In this document: piece after piece, positions 60,523-64,000 of the stretch
Numbering within the stretch: the stretch's first letter is position 1
Layout: the number at the start of each line of letters is the position of its first letter
Assembly (NCBI RefSeq): GCF_030406385.1
Contig: NZ_JAUEPM010000005.1
Coordinates: forward strand, 168,526-232,525
Length of the DNA stretch: 64,000 bases
Origin: Microbacterium oryzae
GTDB lineage: Bacteria > Actinomycetota > Actinomycetes > Actinomycetales > Microbacteriaceae
Reading direction: 5' to 3'
Notes under the pieces: generated by a model
Databases searched by the model: none
The model's input: only the letters and a program-made list of their open reading frames with translations
Told to the model about the DNA's origin: nothing
Translations under genes and position numbers: made by a program

Positions 60523-61308
60523 ATGACCCTGTCGAATCCCGTCATCACGTTCTCGCTTGAGCGCACCCGGCTCGAGCTCCGCTTCCGTCTCACGCGCCTC
60601 GCCGCGAGAGAGTGGATCGCCCCCGACTACGTGCGCGTGCGGGTGCAGGGCGACGACCTCGCGGGCTTCGGCGAGGGCCTCGGGCACGATGATCACATCC
60701 GCATCTTCTTCCCCGAGGGCGACCCGATGAGCGCGGCGGAGCTGCGGGAGTCGCCGTCGCGCGAGTTCACCCCGCTGCAGTGGGGTGAGGACTGGCTCGA
60801 TCTCGAGTTCGCCGTGCACGGCGACGTGGGCGTCGCCGGTGTCTGGGCCGCGACGGCGCCCCTGGGCTCGCTCCTCGGCGTAGGCGGTCCCCGTGGCACC
60901 TGCCGGATCGAGGGCGCACCCGACGCCTGGTTCCTCGCGGGAGACGAGACGGCCATCCCGCAGATCCGGCGCTTCGCTGCCGCCATCCCGGATGGCGCGA
61001 GCGCGCGGATCCTCGTGGAGGTCGCGGATGCCGCGCACGAGGTGCCGGTCGACGCGCCGGTCCCGGTCGAATACGTTCATCGGAACGGCGCCGCTCCGAC
61101 GGCGGCGCTCCTGGCGCGTCTCGAGCAGCTGACGGAGGCGGACCGGCCGGAGGGCGACGTGTTCGCCTTCATCGCGGCCGAGCAGGCGATCGTGAAGGCG
61201 GGCCGGGCGCTCGTCGCGGAGCGCTGGGGCGTCGACCCCGAGCGCGCGATGATCAAGGGGTACTGGAAGGCAGACGAGAGCGGCGTGACGTACCACGCCG
61301 CGCACTAG
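60523..61308 (+). CDS. Siderophore-interacting protein (ferric-siderophore reductase, FAD-binding)
   Basis: The protein has 261 residues. FAD-binding domain signs: REWIAPDYVRVRVQGDD and GPRGTCRIEGAPDAWFLAGD with GDETAIPQI, a SIP/ViuB motif. The C-terminal part ends KGYWKADESG as in this family. It releases iron from siderophores by reduction, using NAD(P)H, in the cytoplasm. TAACCT lies 7 nt before the ATG (leaderless) within an iron box. It is divergent from the uptake operon it serves. Confidence 0.95.
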   Translation: MTLSNPVITFSLERTRLELRFRLTRLAAREWIAPDYVRVRVQGDDLAGFGEGLGHDDHIRIFFPEGDPMSAAELRESPSREFTPLQWGEDWLDLEFAVHGDVGVAGVWAATAPLGSLLGVGGPRGTCRIEGAPDAWFLAGDETAIPQIRRFAAAIPDGASARILVEVADAAHEVPVDAPVPVEYVHRNGAAPTAALLARLEQLTEADRPEGDVFAFIAAEQAIVKAGRALVAERWGVDPERAMIKGYWKADESGVTYHAAH

Positions 61309-61351
61309 CGACTGGAGCGACTTCCTGCCGGCCGGTGCGAGACTGGGCGGC

Positions 61352-61648
61352 ATGTGGATCGGCTGGATCGTGTTCGACCTGCTCCTCGGCGACGTGCGCT
61401 CGCTGAAGGAGAAGCGCGGCATCATCCGTCCGCTCATCGCCGACCTGTCTCGGCGGACGGAGGCGGCCGCGGCCGAGGTGGGCGCGCACGACCTGCATCG
61501 CCGGGCGGAGATCGGCGTCTCGGTGGTCGGCGGCGACGCCGCCCACGTGCGCGACGTGCTCGACCGGGCCGAGCGGATGCTCGCGGAGGAGCACCCCGAG
61601 ATCACCCTGCTCTCCGCGCACCGCGGCCTGCACTCCAGCGACGACTGA
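61352..61648 (+). CDS. DUF503 (YlxP-like) protein
   Basis: The protein has 98 residues. It begins MWIGWIVFDLLLGDVRSLKE and KRGIIRPLIADLSRR, the DUF503 pattern with a ferredoxin-like fold. YlxP homologues are often near infB and rbfA, but the role is unknown. Here it lies near coaBC instead. GAGACT lies 7 nt before the ATG, a weak leaderless -10. Confidence 0.87.
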   Translation: MWIGWIVFDLLLGDVRSLKEKRGIIRPLIADLSRRTEAAAAEVGAHDLHRRAEIGVSVVGGDAAHVRDVLDRAERMLAEEHPEITLLSAHRGLHSSDD

Positions 61649-61669
61649 GGCCCGCGCGTCGGTCCAGCG

Positions 61670-62872
61670 TCAGGCGCGAGCGGCGAGCACCGCGTCGATC
61701 ACGGCGTCGGCGACCTCGCGCTTCGTGCCCGAGGCGGAGGCCGCGACCGCGTCGCGCGCATCGATGATCGTGACGGCGTTGTCCGCGCTCTCGAAGCCCC
61801 GGGTCCAGCCGACCGCGTTCACGACGAGCAGGTCGGCACCCTTGCGACGGCGCTTGCGGATGCCGCGCTCGACGAGGTCCTCCCCCGTCTCCGGCGTCTC
61901 CGCGGCGAACCCGACGATCGTCTGCCCCTCGCGACGGTCGCGTGCCAGCGCCGCGAGGATGTCGTCGTTCTCGACGAGCTCGAGGGTGGGCGGGACGCCG
62001 TTCGACGCCTCCTTGGTCAGCTTCCGCTGTGCGACCTCTGCCACCCGGTAATCCGCAACGGCGGCTGTCATGATGACGATATCCGCCGTCGGCGAGAGCT
62101 CGTGCATCGCTGCGCCCAGTTCGTCCGCCGTCCCCACCCGCTGCACGTCGATGCCGTCCAGGTCGGCGAGGACGACGTCGTCGACATGCGCGGCGACGAG
62201 CGTCACCTCGGCGCCCCGGTCGGCCGCGGCTCGCGCGATCGCCGCTCCCTGGCGTCCGCTCGAGCGATTGCCGAGGTAGCGCACCGGGTCGATCGGCTCC
62301 CGCGTGCCGCCGGCCGATACGATGACGCGCAGTCCCGCGGCGTCCTGAGGGCGGAACGCGCTCGTGATCGCCGCATGGATCTGCTCGGGCTCGGCCATCC
62401 GCCCCTGCCCGCTGTCGTTCCCCGTCAGCTGTCCCGATTCCGGCCCGATGAAGCGGATGCCCCGCTTCCGCAGCGTCGTCACGTTCGCCTGCGTCGCGGC
62501 GTGCTGCCACATCTCGGTGTGCATGGCCGGCGCCACGAGCACCGGCGCACGTGTGGCGAGCAGGGTCGTGCCGAGCAGGTCGTCGGCGAGACCAGCGGCC
62601 ATCCGAGCGAGCGTATTCGCCGTCGCCGGTGCCACCACCACGAGATCAGCGGCCTGCCCGAGCGCGACGTGCCGAACGCTCGCGACGTCGTCGTGCACCG
62701 AAGTGGTCACGGGATGGCGGCTGATCGCCTCCCAGGTCGGCAGTCCGACGAACCGCAGCGCATCGGCGGTCGGCACGACGTGCACCTCGTGCCCGACCTT
62801 CACCAGCAGCCGCACGAGCTGCACGACCTTGTACGCGGCGATCCCGCCGGTCACGCCCACGACGATGTTCAT
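61670..62872 (-). CDS. coaBC: Bifunctional phosphopantothenoylcysteine decarboxylase/phosphopantothenate-cysteine ligase
   Basis: The protein has 400 residues. CoaC half (~1-185): VVGVTGGIAAYKVVQLVRLL, VAPATANTLARMA and PAMHTEMWQHAA. CoaB half: VSAGGTREPIDPVRYLGNRS and NDDILAALARDRREG. It does two steps of coenzyme A synthesis. The decarboxylase loop reads SGQLTGNDSGQGRM, without the cysteine of the E. coli enzyme, as in mycobacterial CoaBC. Start ATG at 62872; an ATG at 62890 would add six residues. Confidence 0.95.
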   Translation of the reverse strand: MNIVVGVTGGIAAYKVVQLVRLLVKVGHEVHVVPTADALRFVGLPTWEAISRHPVTTSVHDDVASVRHVALGQAADLVVVAPATANTLARMAAGLADDLLGTTLLATRAPVLVAPAMHTEMWQHAATQANVTTLRKRGIRFIGPESGQLTGNDSGQGRMAEPEQIHAAITSAFRPQDAAGLRVIVSAGGTREPIDPVRYLGNRSSGRQGAAIARAAADRGAEVTLVAAHVDDVVLADLDGIDVQRVGTADELGAAMHELSPTADIVIMTAAVADYRVAEVAQRKLTKEASNGVPPTLELVENDDILAALARDRREGQTIVGFAAETPETGEDLVERGIRKRRRKGADLLVVNAVGWTRGFESADNAVTIIDARDAVAASASGTKREVADAVIDAVLAARA

Positions 62873-62942
62873 CGTGAGCGATTCTTGCATCCGGCCGCCG
62901 CCCGCGCTCGGGATGGCGGCAATAGGCTGATGGGCGATCGTC

Positions 62943-63650
62943 ATGTGCACCGTCATCATCCGCGTACCCGAGGTCGTCACCGAGCCCATCCGCCTGCTCG
63001 CCGTGCGCGACGAGGACCCTGACCGCCCCTGGAACCCGCTGGGCCCGTGGTGGTCGGATCGGCCCGGCGTCGTCGGCGTGCAGGACCGCCTTGCCGGCGG
63101 AGCGTGGCTGGCCGCGCGCGAGGATCGTCTCGCCGTGCTGCTCAATCGCGCGGGCGAGCCGGAGCTCCCGGTCGAGCAGATCACGTCGCGTGGCGCCATC
63201 GTGCTCGATGCGGTCGTTGGCGTCGAGCCGACTGCCCCTTCGACGCTGGGGTTCAACCTGGTCACCGTGGCTGGCGGGAAGGTGTCCGTCAGTTCGTGGG
63301 ATGGTCGGAGCCTGCAGGTGCAGGGTCTCGCGCCGGGGACGCACATGGTCGCGCACGACGACGTCGACGACCGCCGCACACCGCGCATCGCCGCCTGGCT
63401 CGACGTGTTCGCGTCGGCGTCAACGGGCGGGGCGAGCGGCGAATGGTGGCGGGAATGGCTCGAGGTGCTCGAACGCAGCGCCCGAATCGGCTCGGACGAC
63501 GATCGCGCGATCATCCGAGACAATCGGCCGCACGGCTATCCGACGCAGTCGCTCCTCGCGTGCGTCGCGACGATCGATGCCGGCGGCAGCGACGTGAAGT
63601 ACGCCGAGCTGGCGCGCCCCGGGAAGTGGTCGCCGCTCTCGTTCGCGTGA
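62943..63650 (+). CDS. NRDE (TANGO2-like) family protein
   Basis: The protein has 235 residues. It begins MCTVIIRVPE and has the N-terminal cysteine at position 2 expected of an N-terminal nucleophile-like hydrolase. The usual NRDE motif reads VRDEDPDRPW here, so N is V and R-D-E is kept. The activity is unknown. It is divergent from coaBC by 70 bp. A TAGGCT hexamer lies 14 nt before the ATG, giving a short leader. Confidence 0.83.
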   Translation: MCTVIIRVPEVVTEPIRLLAVRDEDPDRPWNPLGPWWSDRPGVVGVQDRLAGGAWLAAREDRLAVLLNRAGEPELPVEQITSRGAIVLDAVVGVEPTAPSTLGFNLVTVAGGKVSVSSWDGRSLQVQGLAPGTHMVAHDDVDDRRTPRIAAWLDVFASASTGGASGEWWREWLEVLERSARIGSDDDRAIIRDNRPHGYPTQSLLACVATIDAGGSDVKYAELARPGKWSPLSFA

Positions 63651-63655
63651 AGGGT

Positions 63656-63930
63656 GGCCTGCGTCTCTGTCTCGGTCGTTGAGCGAGGGAGCGCAGCGAC
63701 CGAGACGAAACGCGCAGTGTCCCGTTGTCGAGATCGGGTTGCGTCGTTTCGTCTCGCTCCGCTCGCTCAACGCCCGGGGGGGCCTGCGTCCCTGTCTCGG
63801 TCGTTGAGCGAGGGCGCGCCAGCGACCGAGACGAAACGCGGCGACCCGTTATCGAGGGCGGGGTGCGTCGTTTCGACTCGCTTCGCTCGCTCAACGCCCG
63901 GGGGTGGCCTGCGTCCCTGTCCCGGTCCGG
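63656..63930. repeat. 125-bp tandem repeat: two full copies and a partial third
   Basis: GGCCTGCGTC recurs at 63656, 63781 and 63906, exactly 125 bp apart. Within each unit a TCGTTGAGCGAG...GACGAAACG arm is followed by an inverted partner CGTTTCG...GCTCAACG, so each unit is a large imperfect palindrome. A smaller CTCGGTCG/CGACCGAG stem sits inside. The first copy begins 6 bases after the NRDE gene stop; the region has no gene. Confidence 0.88.
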
Positions 63931-63962
63931 GAAGGTTGCGGTGGGTGGATTGTGTCCGGGAT

Positions 63963-64000
63963 GCACGAAAGGCCACCCGTCGTCGGGTGGCCTTTCGTGC
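63963..64000. terminator. Strong hairpin terminator at the window edge
   Basis: Perfect 17-bp arms (63963-63979 and 63984-64000) with a TCGT loop. The stem contains GAAAGG/CCTTTC near its base, as in bidirectional terminators. It runs to the last base of the window, so the next gene is outside. Confidence 0.75.

Noticed and set aside
1..64000. tRNA, rRNA, riboswitch or replication-origin features
   Set aside because: Reading the intergenic gaps showed no cloverleaf, rRNA-like sequence, known riboswitch core or DnaA-box cluster; a dedicated covariance-model search would be decisive.

Overview
The window is high-GC chromosomal DNA of an actinobacterium, most likely a member of the Microbacteriaceae (Microbacterium-like). 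The pointers are: very GC-rich codons with GTG starts; a 32-residue bS22-type ribosomal protein next to a small excisionase-like HTH gene and near proC, as in mycobacteria; an actinobacterial system II cytochrome c gene order; a DUF222/13E12 HNH nuclease; an IdeR/DtxR-type iron box; F420-type oxidoreductases; and many genes whose start codon sits 5 to 7 nt after a -10 hexamer, the signature of leaderless mRNAs. The genus is inference; no rRNA gene is present.

Layout. 1-4.0 kb: the end of an MMPL transporter with a decayed ABC-ATPase-like tail, overlapping a YhgE/Pip-type membrane protein packed with LADGA-like repeats. 4-8.5 kb: YdeI/DUF1905 protein, an odd arginase-family protein, a LacI regulator and a divergent Gfo/Idh dehydrogenase plus hydroxypyruvate-isomerase-like pair. 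8.6-12.5 kb: fructose operon (DeoR regulator, 1-phosphofructokinase, PTS EIIABC) with a two-copy direct-repeat operator. 12.5-15.1 kb: glycosyltransferase and acyltransferase, overlapping tail to tail. 15.2-20.1 kb: cytochrome c maturation cluster (histidine phosphatase, TlpA-like lipoprotein, CcdA, ResB, CcsB). 20-31 kb: housekeeping genes (DedA, aspS, glutaredoxin-like and rhodanese proteins, bS22, HTH, ArsR, TrkH/TrkA potassium uptake, proC, CDF transporter, LLM oxidoreductase, tadA, upp). 31-40.7 kb: GNAT protein, a large nuclease-exonuclease-helicase fusion, SMP-30, nadE, an orphan protein and a lipase-maturation-factor-like protein. 41-49.5 kb: HNH/DUF222 protein, aldo-keto reductase, an ArsR-VOC pair, and sbcDC. 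49.5-54 kb: deazaflavin-dependent reductase, a 46-bp tandem repeat array, epimerase, pyrimidine-dimer glycosylase, GNAT, and a TetR regulator divergent from a GT1 glycosyltransferase. 54-56.5 kb: a consensus promoter feeding a leaderless Met/Cys-rich 33-codon ORF ahead of a receiverless winged-helix regulator, then an AlkA-like glycosylase. 56.5-61.3 kb: a YclNOPQ-like siderophore uptake operon, divergent from a siderophore-interacting reductase across two DtxR-like boxes. 61.3-64 kb: DUF503 protein, coaBC, NRDE protein, then 125-bp tandem repeats and a strong hairpin at the window edge.

No rRNA, tRNA, CRISPR, prophage or transposase was seen. The most novel-looking signal is the Met/Cys-rich leaderless small ORF with its foldable RNA (54204-54342). 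Others worth attention are the MMPL/pseudo-ABC fusion, the nuclease-helicase fusion, the arginase-like protein lacking its usual first metal histidine, and two structured intergenic repeat families. The functions proposed for these are inference from sequence.
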